From: Arabidopsis thaliana
Lineage: Eukaryota > Streptophyta > Magnoliopsida > Brassicales > Brassicaceae
Assembly (NCBI RefSeq): GCF_000001735.4
Contig: NC_003075.7
Coordinates: 18,105,001-18,169,000, forward strand
Length of the DNA: 64,000 nt
Reading direction: 5' to 3'
Numbering within the stretch: the first letter of the stretch is position 1; every line of letters begins with the position of its first letter. Shown here in pieces: positions 30,909 to 42,329 of the stretch. Made by a program: the position numbers and the translations under genes. Under the pieces are notes generated by a model. That model was given only the letters and a program-made list of their open reading frames with translations, was not told the DNA's origin and did no database searches.

Positions 30909-33900
30909 TCAGCCGTTTTCAGCTCTGTCATATGCGTTGGATTTGTGCTTGGGGGCAAATGTGAAGCCCTCCGGAACCTTTCCAAGCAGCATTTCCGATA
31001 TCCGCACCTGCAAATAGTAACATTATAGCAAACTTAAGCTTATATAGTCCAAAGTAAGGTGGAATGAAGGAGAAGGATATAACAAACGCACCCAGTCACC
31101 CGCAGATTCAGACATCATGAGTGTCTCGAGATCATCACGACCAAAGTATGAAGGCGGACGCCAGTTGATTTGCTGCGGGATCACATCAAGCAAACCGACA
31201 GGTATGTACCTAAATGTGTAGCTTAGCCACTCCAGCAAGAAATGCCTAGTTGTCTCAACTCCTGTTGAAAAGGTTAAGAAAAGGCAGAACTTTAGCCACG
31301 AGAGAAAGAGCAAACCAAAAAAACATAAATTCAATTTCATGCTGCGTGTTTTTTACCTTTCGTGTCGGATCCCCAATGTTGAAGACCAAAACGTACGAAG
31401 TCCTTCATGATGTTAAGTCTTTCTCCAGAGGTAATGTCCCAATGCCGTTGCTCTTTAATTTCAGTAAAGATCCAAGGCTGCACAAGTCAAAAGTCCATTG
31501 AGGCTATAAAATGATTTGCTAGGAAAATGCTGATATTTTTTGGTCATACACACACCTTGATCAGTGCTCCACGAGCAATCATGCAGCTAGACAACTCAGG
31601 ACAGTCAGACTTGTGTTTGTTCCAGTCTAAATATGAGTACACATCTCCATTTCCTATAACCTGTAGGTTAGTAGTAGCGTTTTTGGTACACTGGTATATA
31701 TAGTCCCAATCTGCAGACTTGCTATAACGTTGCTGTCTTGACCGCCCATGAATAGTCACTGCAGTGGCTCCCCAGTTTCCGATATCTGCAATTAAAGAAT
31801 CTATCCGGTTCTTACCCTCAAAGAATGCTGTTCGTACCTGGCACCAAAAAGGACCGGAGAAGTAAAGACTGGTTATAATACCAACACATTTGCATCCAAT
31901 TATGATGCAGTTTCATATGGAAGGCGATTTAGTTACAGATTTGCTTAGGCAGTTACCTTGATAGTGATAGGTGTTTCAACAATGGAAGAAGAGACTTCCA
32001 CGATGTTCTTCATCCGTAATGGTTTGTTGAGAAGAGCTGAACCAGCACTTTTGTTGACAACCATATCTATCGGGCAACCCATGTTGATATCTATGAAATC
32101 AACAGTGCATTCTCGGTCTATAAGTTCAACTACGCGCGACACCGTGTCAGGATAAGAACCGCAAATCTGAACACCAAACAGATCTTCCGATGAATGTCGT
32201 CTAAGCAGAGCCCATTCAGAAGCTTGGCCCTATAACAAATCATTTTGCAGGTTTTCACATTATGACAAAGAAAAGGTTTAATCATTCTTGCAGCATAGCT
32301 GTGAGTGTAATTAGTGGCCTAACCTGCAAAAGATTTGTGCACATAGCCATCTCACCACAAGTCACATCTGCTCCCAACACTTTACAAAGTCTTCGGAAGG
32401 GAAGATTGCCCACGGTTGTTAAGGGTGCAAGGTACAACTTATCCCTAAAATCAATTAGCTTTTTCTTTTCTCGAGGGTGCAACTTTAGACTACTATCAGT
32501 TTCAACAATTTTGATGCTATCCTCATCTTCTACGTTAGCTTTTGAAGTAGGATACCCATTCTTTTTCGTTTCCTCTTCCAATTTCACGCCTGTATCAATA
32601 CAATTAACTGGAACATTAGGATATTTTCTTGCCTCACACCCTTCTTACGTCAACTTTTTCTCTTTAATACATAGCTAAGAGATATAGCTACACACAGTAA
32701 TTATAAGTATTCAAACCATGCAACTATCTGAGATTATCTAGCAAAAGTTAATTGGCATTTGGAAATGTAGAAAAGTAAGTCTAACCATCATAAACTCCAC
32801 CAACATCTCCAGTTTTAGAATTCTTTTGGTCCTCAGATTTTGCCTTTTTCATGGGACGAACTTCCTCAGTTTCTAATGGTCCAGGAATATCAACATCTTG
32901 TATCATTTCTGATGTATGCTCAGAACTGACAGCTGAGTCAACCGCTACTTCAGTTGCTTGAGTGCCGTTCATACCATTTTGAGTTTTTTCTGCGGTAATT
33001 TCCTCGGCAGCATTGCTTTTTTTGGCATGTCCCTAGAAATTTTATGAAAATAAAAAGAAAAACCAGTCAGGTCTCATGGTAAGAGATATGGGAATGAAGC
33101 AGTATATGACAAGCCAGAGAACTAGGAAACAAACAAAAATCATGAAAACAAAAACAAAATAACACTCTGTAAGACATACCAACAGACCGAGGGACTTAAG
33201 TTTCGCATCTGCGTTTGTAAAAGTCATCTTATTTTTCCACAGAAGCCTCTGTGTCTCTTTGTTAAAAAAGTTCATCTCTGATTTTTCCTTGTCATCTGAA
33301 TTACCAGTAATATCTCTGTGACTGCCTAAGAATCTACATGATAAACCATATGCACACTTCATTCCAGAGGCCACAAATGGGCATTGCCCCTCTATATCAT
33401 CTGCCTTCTGCATTTACAACAGAAAAAAAATATTGTCAGTTAACTTCTTTCTCAATATCATCCAAACTAGTTCCAATCAATACCACAAAATTATACTATA
33501 TTCAATACACCCAATTCATGAACCAAATAAGCAACAGTAAAATGCAAAAAAGTGAGTGAGTACCTGAGCCTTGAAAGCCTCAATATCATGATTAAACCGG
33601 CACTTGTCTTTATACTGACATGAATCAACGTCTTCTGTTCTCGCAACCTGCGGACAGAGATTGATCGTAGATTGCTGCAAGAAGAAAGAGCATAAATTAA
33701 TCCCTCCTGTTCTAAACTCTCTCTCATATCCAATGGTTTCAGTTGCCAAAAAAACTAGTTCTTAAAACATAGATAGATTCGAAGCTATACATACAAGCAC
33801 CGATGTGATTCGAATCAATACCTCGCGGCGTTCCCGTTTCAGTTGTCGTTTAGATTTCTTCTCCTGAACCAAACCCGATTGAGGCGCCCTAACATCGGCG

Positions 33901-34100
33901 GCATCATTTTGCTTCACGGAACGGCTTGGAGGAGGAGGACAAAGGAACTCCTTCTTAATAGGAGCCATTGATCGTTCTATAAGCTCTTCCGAAGTCGCTT
34001 CATACACAGAGAACTGTTTCGTCGATTGAACCGGTAACGCAGCCTTTGCATCTCCTTCAACACTAGTATCCACCGCGTGCTCCGCTATTACATCTGACAT
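30909..34100 (-). CDS. tRNA-dihydrouridine(47) synthase, DUS3 type
   Basis: A flavoenzyme that reduces uridine to dihydrouridine in tRNA. Ten exons: 33822-34100, 33564-33674, 33180-33407, 32786-33032, 32324-32589, 31957-32229, 31556-31837, 31357-31477, 31092-31261 and 30909-31007 (2076 nt, 691 residues). The ATG at 34100 is chosen; the TTG at 34109 is rejected. Two CCCH zinc fingers precede the barrel ([19 protein letters not shown] then [17 protein letters not shown] then H). The TIM barrel starts at [20 protein letters not shown]; the [20 protein letters not shown] motif holds the likely catalytic Cys429, and [11 protein letters not shown] and [10 protein letters not shown] are typical. It is convergent with ASE3, the stop codons 194 bp apart. 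Matches At4g38890. Confidence 0.95.
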
Positions 34101-34563
34101 AGCGGTCAAGCTCCGTCGTCACGAAAATGAAGTGAGTGATAGTGTTTGTTAGGGTTTTAGATATTATTCACAGAGAGAGACGAAGAAGGCAACAATGTTT
34201 TGGGATGCTGTTTAATGGGCCAAAAACCGGCCCATAATGTTAAAATAAACAAACCAACAAAAAGAGACAGAATCCAAGACTAAATTAAAAACTAAAAACA
34301 AAACAAACAGAGAATCTTTTTGTCTGAAGCTCAATCAATCCCATTACATATAACTTGTGTTCATAGTTCATACCTATATCTACTATAAATTGAATTTTTT
34401 CTTTCTAAGATAACAACATATTGTAAAATTAAATTTCTTGGACTTATATGATATATATGTAAATTCAACTGACTCTGCACATAAATGAAATATAATGTTT
34501 GATTTGATATGTAACTTGTTGAAAAACTCCAACCCTTTGATCCACCGCAACAACTTCTCTGCT
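34101..34563. other. Intergenic: DUS3 promoter and bZIP29 3' region
   Basis: This is 463 bp between two minus-strand genes. AATGGGCCAAAAACCGGCCCA near 34216-34236 gives a close pair of inverted GGCCCA site II motifs upstream of DUS3. The remainder is AT-rich 3' UTR of bZIP29. Confidence 0.5.
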
Positions 34564-36520
34564 CTATTCATTTGATTCAGATTTTGTTGCCATGGTTCCA
34601 TTCTGGTGGTTCTGCTGATGAGACTGTTGCTGCATCTGTTGTGGCTGCTGTCTTAACTGGCTGATGTTGAGTTGCTGGAACATCTCAGCGTTGAGTGATT
34701 GCATCTTTGATCTCTCTGATTCGTTCTGACTGCTCTCACCGATTGCCAGTTTCAGTCGCTGGACTTCTCCATTCAGTGCTTCGTTCAGAGCTGCAAAGCG
34801 GGGGAAAAAAATCGTCATTTCACATTCGTTAAGCGCAAAAATGGAGATTTTTTTAAAGCATATAGGATCTGGTTCCATTTTTTGTTAAAGTCATGTTAAT
34901 AATATCGTAAATTTGATACAATGTGAAGAGAAATGTATACCATCGCGAAGACGCGCTTGTTGCTCCATTGCTTGAAGCCGGAACTTAAGCTCATTGTTCT
35001 GATTTGTCAACCCCATCATATCGCGCTGGATAATGCAGTAACTAAGATCGTTAGAACAAAACAAAAATTGACCAATCTAGGCGCTTTTATAACATTGTAA
35101 ACAACGCACCTGCAAAAGTGTGAGCTGAGCAGACAATGTGGTAGCCTCGGTCTGAAGAGTCTGCACTTTGTGTTCCAATTCTACTATGTACCGCATCTTC
35201 CTCTCCTTTGACCGTGCTGCGGATTGACGGTTCGCTAAGATTCTGAAAAGAGGATCATTCCTTAAACATCAGAATATTTGATTATAAACCGGTAATGTTA
35301 GTCAAGATTCAATATTTGTACCTTTTGACACGTTTAGGGTCAGACATGGCCATCTCTGCTAGTTTATCATTTGCCATGATCTTCTTCATTTCCGCTGCAG
35401 TAAACTCACCGTTATTGAACTCGATGCTAAAAGCAGCACCCGAGTTCCCATCAACCGAATTGGTAGGGGAAACTTTCCTTGACATAGATCCAGGAGAAGG
35501 AGGCGGCTTTAGAGATTCATCACCAAAAGACAACTTCTCCATGAAACAACTGTCCACTGAAACACTCCTGTAATGTCTGGTGGTAGGAGCAATATCTCCT
35601 CCAGCCGCTCTTCTCTTCACGCTCTCTCTCTTTTCACCAGAAGAATTCATATTATTATTGGCACTCTCATTGACACTGCTGCTCTCTCCTTCCGTATCAC
35701 TACCGTTAGTCTTGGTCCCGCTTGCTCTGCTGCTCTCCATATCATCCCTATTCTCATTACCGTTCTTGCTATCATCAGCTTCAGAGGAGTTCAACACATC
35801 AATGTTTTCAAGATTCATATATGCTGAGAAGAGATCATCCATAGCTTCTCTCTCTCCGACACCTTCCCTTTCGCAGCTCGATTCCTTCTTCACAAAAGGA
35901 TTAGACTTTGACCAATCAGCACACTCCCCACCAGAAAAAGACCTCTCCAATGGTCTCGGAGGGATCAAAGGCATCGAATTAAACCCACTGGGGATATCAC
36001 TGTTGGAGCGTCTATGAGACTTTCTCGGAGGTAAACTCTCACCGACTCTCAAGGAGCTAGAAGAGGTCGAATTACACCTCGTGAACGGCGATGGAGGCAA
36101 CGAATGGTTGCTGTTAAACACGCCGGAATCTCTATCCTCCATTGAAACATCGTGATCTCGAAACGGAGAAGGGCTTAACGGAGGTAAGGAGTCAAAAGAG
36201 AAGAAAGAGTTGGGCTGTGACATTGACCGTGAATGATTAGCTCCTCCCGGGTTAAAATTATGCGAACCGGGTTGTCGGGTGGTCGGGATCTGAGAAAACG
36301 GAGAAGTCGGTGGGATTAAGTTGGGGTGCGACGGAGGAACACCGATTCGTTTGCCACTGTCACTGAAAGGCTTGGAGAATTGAGGAGCTGATGAGCGGAT
36401 GAAATTAGGGTTTAAATCGAGCTGAGAAATGGGATTTTTGGGAATGGAAGAAGAAGTAGTGCCGAAAGATGAATGAAGTCTCTGGATCATATCACTGTTA
36501 CACTTCTCTGTATCACCCAT
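34564..36520 (-). CDS. bZIP29: Group I bZIP transcription factor
   Basis: A 547-residue transcription factor. CDS exons: 35322-36520, 35110-35242, 34941-35025 and 34564-34790 (1644 nt). The ATG at 36520 opens [11 protein letters not shown] long Ser/Pro-rich region is followed by [20 protein letters not shown] and a leucine zipper ([20 protein letters not shown]). The lysine at the position where most bZIPs have arginine in N-x7-R is the mark of group I (VIP1-like) factors. A Gln-rich tail ([16 protein letters not shown]) ends the protein. Family members shuttle to the nucleus under osmotic or mechanical cues, and bZIP29 is linked to leaf and root growth. The zipper crosses two splice junctions, so exon skipping would destroy it. 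Matches At4g38900. Confidence 0.95.
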
Positions 36521-39500
36521 TTTAGATCGGATAATGCAGTTTCTAATTCTCACCACTCTCCAATAACTAGAGAAAACCCCTAAAAGATCAAGCTTTGTGT
36601 AGAACTAACCTATCATCAAAAAAGAATCAATGATGAGAAGAAAACAAGCATCAAAGTTTTCAAAAGAATTTGACAGAAAAATCAGAGCTTTGGAGAGTAA
36701 AATGCAAGTTGGTGGTTACCTCTAACTTCAACGCACTTGAATTAATCAATGGCGCAAATGGCGAGAACGTATTTTGAAGAATGACAAAATCTTTTTTTTT
36801 TTTTCTCTCTGTCTCTCAACGTTGAATTAAGAAACTTATCTAATCAATCTTCTTCTTCTCTCTCTCTCTATAGAAATTGGAGAATCACAGAGCCATTTTC
36901 TCTTTCTTTTCTTTTTTCCTCCGCAATTTTCTCTCCCCTTTGATTTTTTTTTTCTCGAGAGAGAATAGTAAAAAAAAACTCGATAGAGACGACGACTTTT
37001 TTTTTTCTTTTTTGACACGAGCAAGACAGTGTAAACTCTAAAGTAGTACTAGTAACAAAGAAAAACAAAAGACACGGATTTCATGAGAAGTAAGAGAAAA
37101 AGAAGAAATATAAAAACACCCAACAAGACGCGTGAATTTACCACAACCTCCCAAGATTTTCTATTTAATGCAATTCTATCCAAAACTTTATATAAATTTG
37201 GATTTGTTATTTTTTAGCCATTTATTTCAAATGTTTTTTTAAGTAAAAATCTGTGTATATTGAGTATCAAATACGAATTTAACATATATATTCCTCATTC
37301 ATATGATTACATTGTATATATATACGGTTATTTTTTGGATAAAGATCTAAAACTTGTTTAGTTTCACAATATTACTGGTTTGACAAAATGAATTTTAGGA
37401 ATAATATTCTTTGTCATCCGAAATGGAAGTTAAAACCATTTAGCGAAAATGTTTCTTTTTATTTTTGATGATTTGAATATGGATTTGAGATTCAATTCTA
37501 TTCCGACCACAATTGACATTCTTGTCTAGACGAAAGATTCTGTCCTCCTTATGTTGTCATGTACAATGTAAAAAGCCATTCTTTGTATTTTCTTTAATTA
37601 TGCCTCTCTTACTTATATATTTCTTTAAATAATATGTAATGGACCGCCATATTGAATGATTTGTTCCCGACTTATTTGTCTACACCAATAATTTCTTTGT
37701 TTACGAATTTTAGAGATCGTCTGTGTTGATCTCGTGCTTCATCGTTTATTTATGTAAGGACGATGACAGATAGGTTCGTTCATTTTGGTGATTAATCTAT
37801 CAACCGTTTCAAGGCTTGGTGCAAAAATGTTCTAAACGGTGGTAACCAGAGTTTACAATCTTTGTAAACAATTTCTAAGATCTAGATTTCACCTATCAAT
37901 ATAATTATATACTTCATTTGCTTTTAATTAGATGAACCCCACCACACAACAAATATTGACTCTTTATAACCACCTCCCTCCATGTTTCTCGTAAATATCT
38001 ACATATCATTATTTGATTCTACGATTATAGTATTTTACTAGGTGTTTAGTCGCACTACCCGCGGTTTGTTGCGTCAATTCTTTTTATTTTAATTTTTTAA
38101 AAGAAATCAAATTACAATGCACGTTTTAAGAAATTTTCTATTTTTGTAAAAAAATTCAGTTTCAAATATAGATTTGACATCAAAATAATCAAAGATAACC
38201 AATGATTTTCTTATTTAAATGAACTACTAGTATTTTTGTTCCTTAAGAAATTAATAGAAGACATAGAACAGCGTGTGAAAATGATAATTGAAAGTCGTAA
38301 TTAAGGTGTTAAATCACGTGGATTAAGTCGTAGTCATATCATAAATGGTCGTGTTACAATTAATTAACAGGAACCGAATAACATCACTATACTGGAGTAT
38401 TAACGAAACTATAATGCACGTTTTAAAAATCAAACCACGGTGGTTTAAGAAATAAAATTGTTTGATTGAGTAATTATGTAAAGTTTGTATGTGCAACGGA
38501 TATGATCTACCGATCTAAACGTGGGCCAAACATATTAATCAGATTAATATAAGTGGGGGCAGTGTTCGTCTTGATCACGTTTGAATTAATTTCACAAACA
38601 ATATTATGCCTGCATCACAAATTAAGAGTTTAGAGCAAATTTTTATTTTGGCTTTCGAGAAATTCATGTATTTTATTTGGTATACGTATCTTTATAATTC
38701 TCGGCAAATGCAAATGCTACAACATCCATAACCATGCACATCCAAAGTTTGGAATATTACATTCTCCTATAAAACGAATATACTCTTTGCCTCTTTGATA
38801 AGCAACTTTTGTTTTCTTCAGATTTGGCTTACGAAAAAAAACTTGAATAATCAAATATAATCCACCTAATATACTTTTCTGTAAATAAGTTCAACCCTAA
38901 TATAAAGAAAAAAAAGTTTTTTAACAACAAATTTGGCCAAACGAATTTCTTTATTTACTTGAAGTTCGGAACTATATATGACTATATAAACACACAAAAT
39001 ATACCCATATGCCATAACAAAAGTAAATGTAACCAAAATCTCCTCTGAATTAGTAAAAAACATTAATAATTAAAATTGTAGGTTATTTTTTCTTAAAAAA
39101 AACAGTATTCGTCTCCTTAAATAAGAATAAGTCTAAGTGGACCCCACATACTTAGCTTATCTTCAATCTTAAAACCAAACTAAACTTGGCGACAATTCCG
39201 CCGATCATACCACGTGGTTTCTTGTACATCCGTTAGATGACAAATTTTCTTGCTTGTGGGACATGTTATATAATTTTCATTATTGGACTCACCATGACGT
39301 GGCAATTTCCAGGAATTAGAGAGAATCGAAGTTTGCTTATCTTGACATTTAGCAAAGCTTCGACTTTGACCAAAAAAAAAAAAGTAGAAAAACAAAACAA
39401 ATTATTTCTTATTATAACGTAACAAATTATAAGCTTATAGTTGCGGCGGATAAAATAATCAGATCTAACAAGAAAGAACCGTTACTTGGAAGATGGAATG

Positions 39501-39524
39501 ATCCATGGTAATTGAATGAAACAC
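36521..39524. other. bZIP29 leader/promoter and long gene-free AT-rich region
   Basis: About 3 kb. 36521-37080 is CT/GA-rich, as expected of a long bZIP29 leader, possibly with a 5' UTR intron near 36720 (revcomp GGTAACCACC donor). From 37100 to 39400 it is strongly AT-rich with no supported gene, RNA or clear repeat. W-box-like TTTGACC occurs at 39365-39371. Confidence 0.5.
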
Positions 39525-40055
39525 TCACCTAGTCCGACATGATCGCACTTGGCTATGCAATGGGAATGAAACTGTGCGTTTTAGCTTTGCCGTTTTGTTC
39601 TCAAATATCTTCTCCATGCACTTTTTCTGATCGGCCGAATTAACCACAATCGCCAAACTCTCACAATTGTTATCTTTAGTTTCTTTATTCCCACTCTTCT
39701 CGGCAGAACCGTCGACACACTGTTCTTCTTCCACCATGAAGCTAGCAACTTGCATTGAACCGTGGCTTGACGAGAAAATCATGACAATACCGAGACCTAG
39801 CCAGATGAGAATAGGAAGAATGATCAGGGACAAGGCGTAGTAGATGATCCATTGGAATCCGCTATGGTTCTTGCCGTTTAATGTCCATTCAAAAGCAAAA
39901 GCAATTCCGGAGAAAAATGTGGCAAAACTGCCTATAAAAAAGATTCTAACGATTCTCGGGTTAGGAACGTCGAAAAATGTCTTGATGTGGTTAAGCCAAC
40001 GCTTTGGTGGTTGCGGTGGTGGACTAGTGTTGGTGGTCTTTAGCTTTTGGTCCAT
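39525..40055 (-). CDS. Unknown protein with two predicted membrane helices
   Basis: 176 residues in one exon, ATG at 40055. I do not recognise the family. The N-terminus is Pro-rich and basic (TSPPPQPPKRWLNHIKTFF). Two hydrophobic helices follow at about residues 35-56 (IVRIFFIGSFATFFSGIAFA) and 68-93 (WIIYYALSLIILPILIWLGL), then an acidic/Lys-rich tail ending with FPLHSQVRSCRTR. It looks like a small two-pass membrane protein. The stop codon overlaps a perfect splice donor, AG|GTGAGT, so a further exon is possible. Coding quality is supported by a long ATG-initiated frame and clear topology, not by homology. Confidence 0.7.
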   Translation of the reverse strand: MDQKLKTTNTSPPPQPPKRWLNHIKTFFDVPNPRIVRIFFIGSFATFFSGIAFAFEWTLNGKNHSGFQWIIYYALSLIILPILIWLGLGIVMIFSSSHGSMQVASFMVEEEQCVDGSAEKSGNKETKDNNCESLAIVVNSADQKKCMEKIFENKTAKLKRTVSFPLHSQVRSCRTR

Positions 40056-40477
40056 GCTTTTTTTTCTTTTCTTTAAGTGGAACTTTGAGAGTAAGCTTGA
40101 GATGAAGAGACTACATAAGTCGTTGAAGCTTGACTCTAATATAAGGAGATTATTAAATTTTTTTCCTTTTTATTTGTTGAAGTTGTTCAAATTCTTGCGA
40201 TTTAATGGGTGAGATTTCGAATTTTGAAATTACAATAATACAAAGTAGATGATAATGTAACTATTTACATAAAACAACAAAACCAAGTCAAAACAGTACT
40301 ACTAGATATTTGCCTTTTAACGGAACTATCGACAGTAAAAACAATAACGAGCCTAACTTCATCTTTCATTCGACTTTTGATCCTAATTGTTAAATCTAAA
40401 GCGACAAAAAAAAAATCAAAAGGGATGACGAGAGAGCAATACTTGATATATAGTGGCTACTGGCTCATAAATCTTGG
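40056..40477. other. Intergenic: leader of the unknown gene and BPC5 3' region
   Basis: 422 bp. The left part should be the leader of the unknown minus-strand gene, the right part the BPC5 3' UTR. GCGAC followed by an A10 run occurs at about 40401-40415, flanked by AATCTAAAG and AATCAAAAG (8 of 9), a weak candidate retroposon scar. Confidence 0.45.
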
Positions 40478-41429
40478 TTACTTGATAGTGATGTAGCGGT
40501 TGGTGCCGTGCCTAGCCCAATAGTTCTTGAGATCAACCGGAGAGGAAAGCTCATGCCCTTCACCAGCTAAACGACTAAGTAACCTGGAGAAGACACTTCC
40601 ACTCATTTTCCTGCCGCCAACTCGGGAATGCCGCTTGTTTGGCATCTGCGGGAGCGGATACTCAGACAAAGTGGTTGTGCAGCAAGATGATTGCCAGCCG
40701 CCATTGCCCCACTTATAACACTGACGAGCAGTCCCGGTGCAAGTGCACATGGGCACTGGCATTGTCATCTCATCGAACGTGACTAGGACATCGTTACTGT
40801 CCCAATCCTTTCTGCTTTTCTTTCCGGGAGAAGCAACTGGACGGTTCAGATCCTCGCCCATTTTCTTTCCCTGCTTGCTCTCTTTCTTCCTTTTGGTCGG
40901 TCTCGTGTTGGCTGCTTCAGGTGGAATAGTTGATATAGGGGAAGGATTAGGTAAGTGGCTTTCTTCAGTTATAAACCTTTGGGAACCACCGCGCTTGGCA
41001 CACGACAAAATGTAGTTAAGATTGTTTTCACGGTATCGAAGAGCATTTAACGCACTTTCTGTCTCCATGATAGCATTATCTCTTTCAGAGAGAGCTTTGT
41101 CCCGCTGCTCAAGTGCTTCATCACGAGAGGCTAATGCTTCCTTAGTTGCTGCAACCGCTTCGTTTCTTTCCTTGACAGCTGCGTCCCTCTCAGCAAGGAT
41201 GGAGATGATCTTCTTATTCATCACCAATGCATTATGTTGCTCCTTTTTCGGCATCACATTCTACTGCACACACACACAGTTTGTACTTAGGTTTCATTCA
41301 AAGTAACGAAAACATGTTTTTTTGTTTTAGTGATCTGCTTCTTCAAGTGTTTTTGCTTACCACAGATTGTGTTCCTTTGTAGTAATCGGGCTTGTAGCGC
41401 CCATTTTCATACTGCCCACCACTCTCCAT
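40478..41429 (-). CDS. BPC5: BASIC PENTACYSTEINE GAGA-binding factor
   Basis: A GAGA/CT-repeat binding protein of the BBR/BPC class II group, 283 residues in two exons (41361-41429 and 40478-41260). Exon 1 encodes [20 protein letters not shown] plus three residues and is too short for simple ORF scans. The N-terminal coiled coil shows a regular 7-residue period ([20 protein letters not shown]), the alanine-zipper of class II. The DNA-binding domain is complete with five cysteines ([19 protein letters not shown], then SSCC) and the invariant [13 protein letters not shown] end. The region between is shorter than in BPC4/BPC6. A GTAAGT-AG intron probably splits the leader (about 41451-41793). 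Matches At4g38910. Confidence 0.93.
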
Positions 41430-42329
41430 CCTCTTACTTTCAACTGCAATGGAGAAATTGATATCAAACATTGTGAAACTAGGCTGACGAGTAACTAAAA
41501 ACAGAAATACTCCAAATCATAAGCAGTTCCATAACATACATTTAACCCAAATAAATCGAGAAATCGTATCATATCCCACAAGTCAGCGTAATACCATCCA
41601 AACCAAACGATGAAGAAAACAATGGAGCAAGTAAGATACGCGGGAACATATATAGAGTTCGAATTTCAAGTTAAAGCAACGACGAGAGAGCTCCCAGAAG
41701 AACCAAAATTCGAAGAAAATGAAAATTGTAGAGAGAAAAACTTGGCATGCTGAAATTAACAGATAGGTCAAGAACACGATTAACGATCGAAGACTTACGG
41801 ATTTCAACGAGCCTTCAGGAGAAACAAGCAACGGAAATCGAGAAAGATCTGAGGATACTTGGAAATGGTGTCTGTGTAATGTGGCAAGAAGTGGAAGACG
41901 AGCCAGGTACTCTCGGTTCAATTTACTAATATACCCTTGTCTTAAAACTGCTAAACGAGAGCAAGCAAGAAGGTTATTATTGTCTATCCATCTTACTCGT
42001 AAAAATGCAAAGACGTTTCTGTTTCAATCTCTCCAAATATAAGCCAAACAGGATATGATTTTGGTTCTGGTGGATCATTCTAGTGGGCCGTATGATGGGC
42101 CTAAGAATAAGGCAACTAATCTGGGTCGAATACGGGTAGACCCGGGTTGAGATCCCGACGTGTGCGCTTCGCTGTTGTAGTAGTAGTATATCTCATCATC
42201 AATCAGGCTTTTGAGCCTCGGAAACTCAATCCTTGTATATTCAACGGAGAGAGATCTGCGAGAGAAAGAGAGATCAGATTCCGGTGTTCCAAGGAAGCAC
42301 ATATTTTAAGATCCAGAATCGCCTGAGAG
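41430..42329. promoter_or_regulatory. Divergent promoter of BPC5 and VHA-C3
   Basis: 900 bp holding the BPC5 leader (minus strand, with likely intron to about 41793) and the VHA-C3 leader. Two TGGGCC site II motifs, 42084-42089 and 42096-42101, sit 240 bp before the VHA-C3 ATG. Confidence 0.5.

Noticed and set aside
40395-40420. GCGAC-A10 with near-repeats AATCTAAAG / AATCAAAAG
   Set aside because: Only 9 bp with one mismatch flank it; too weak to call an insertion, though it may be an old member of the stub class.
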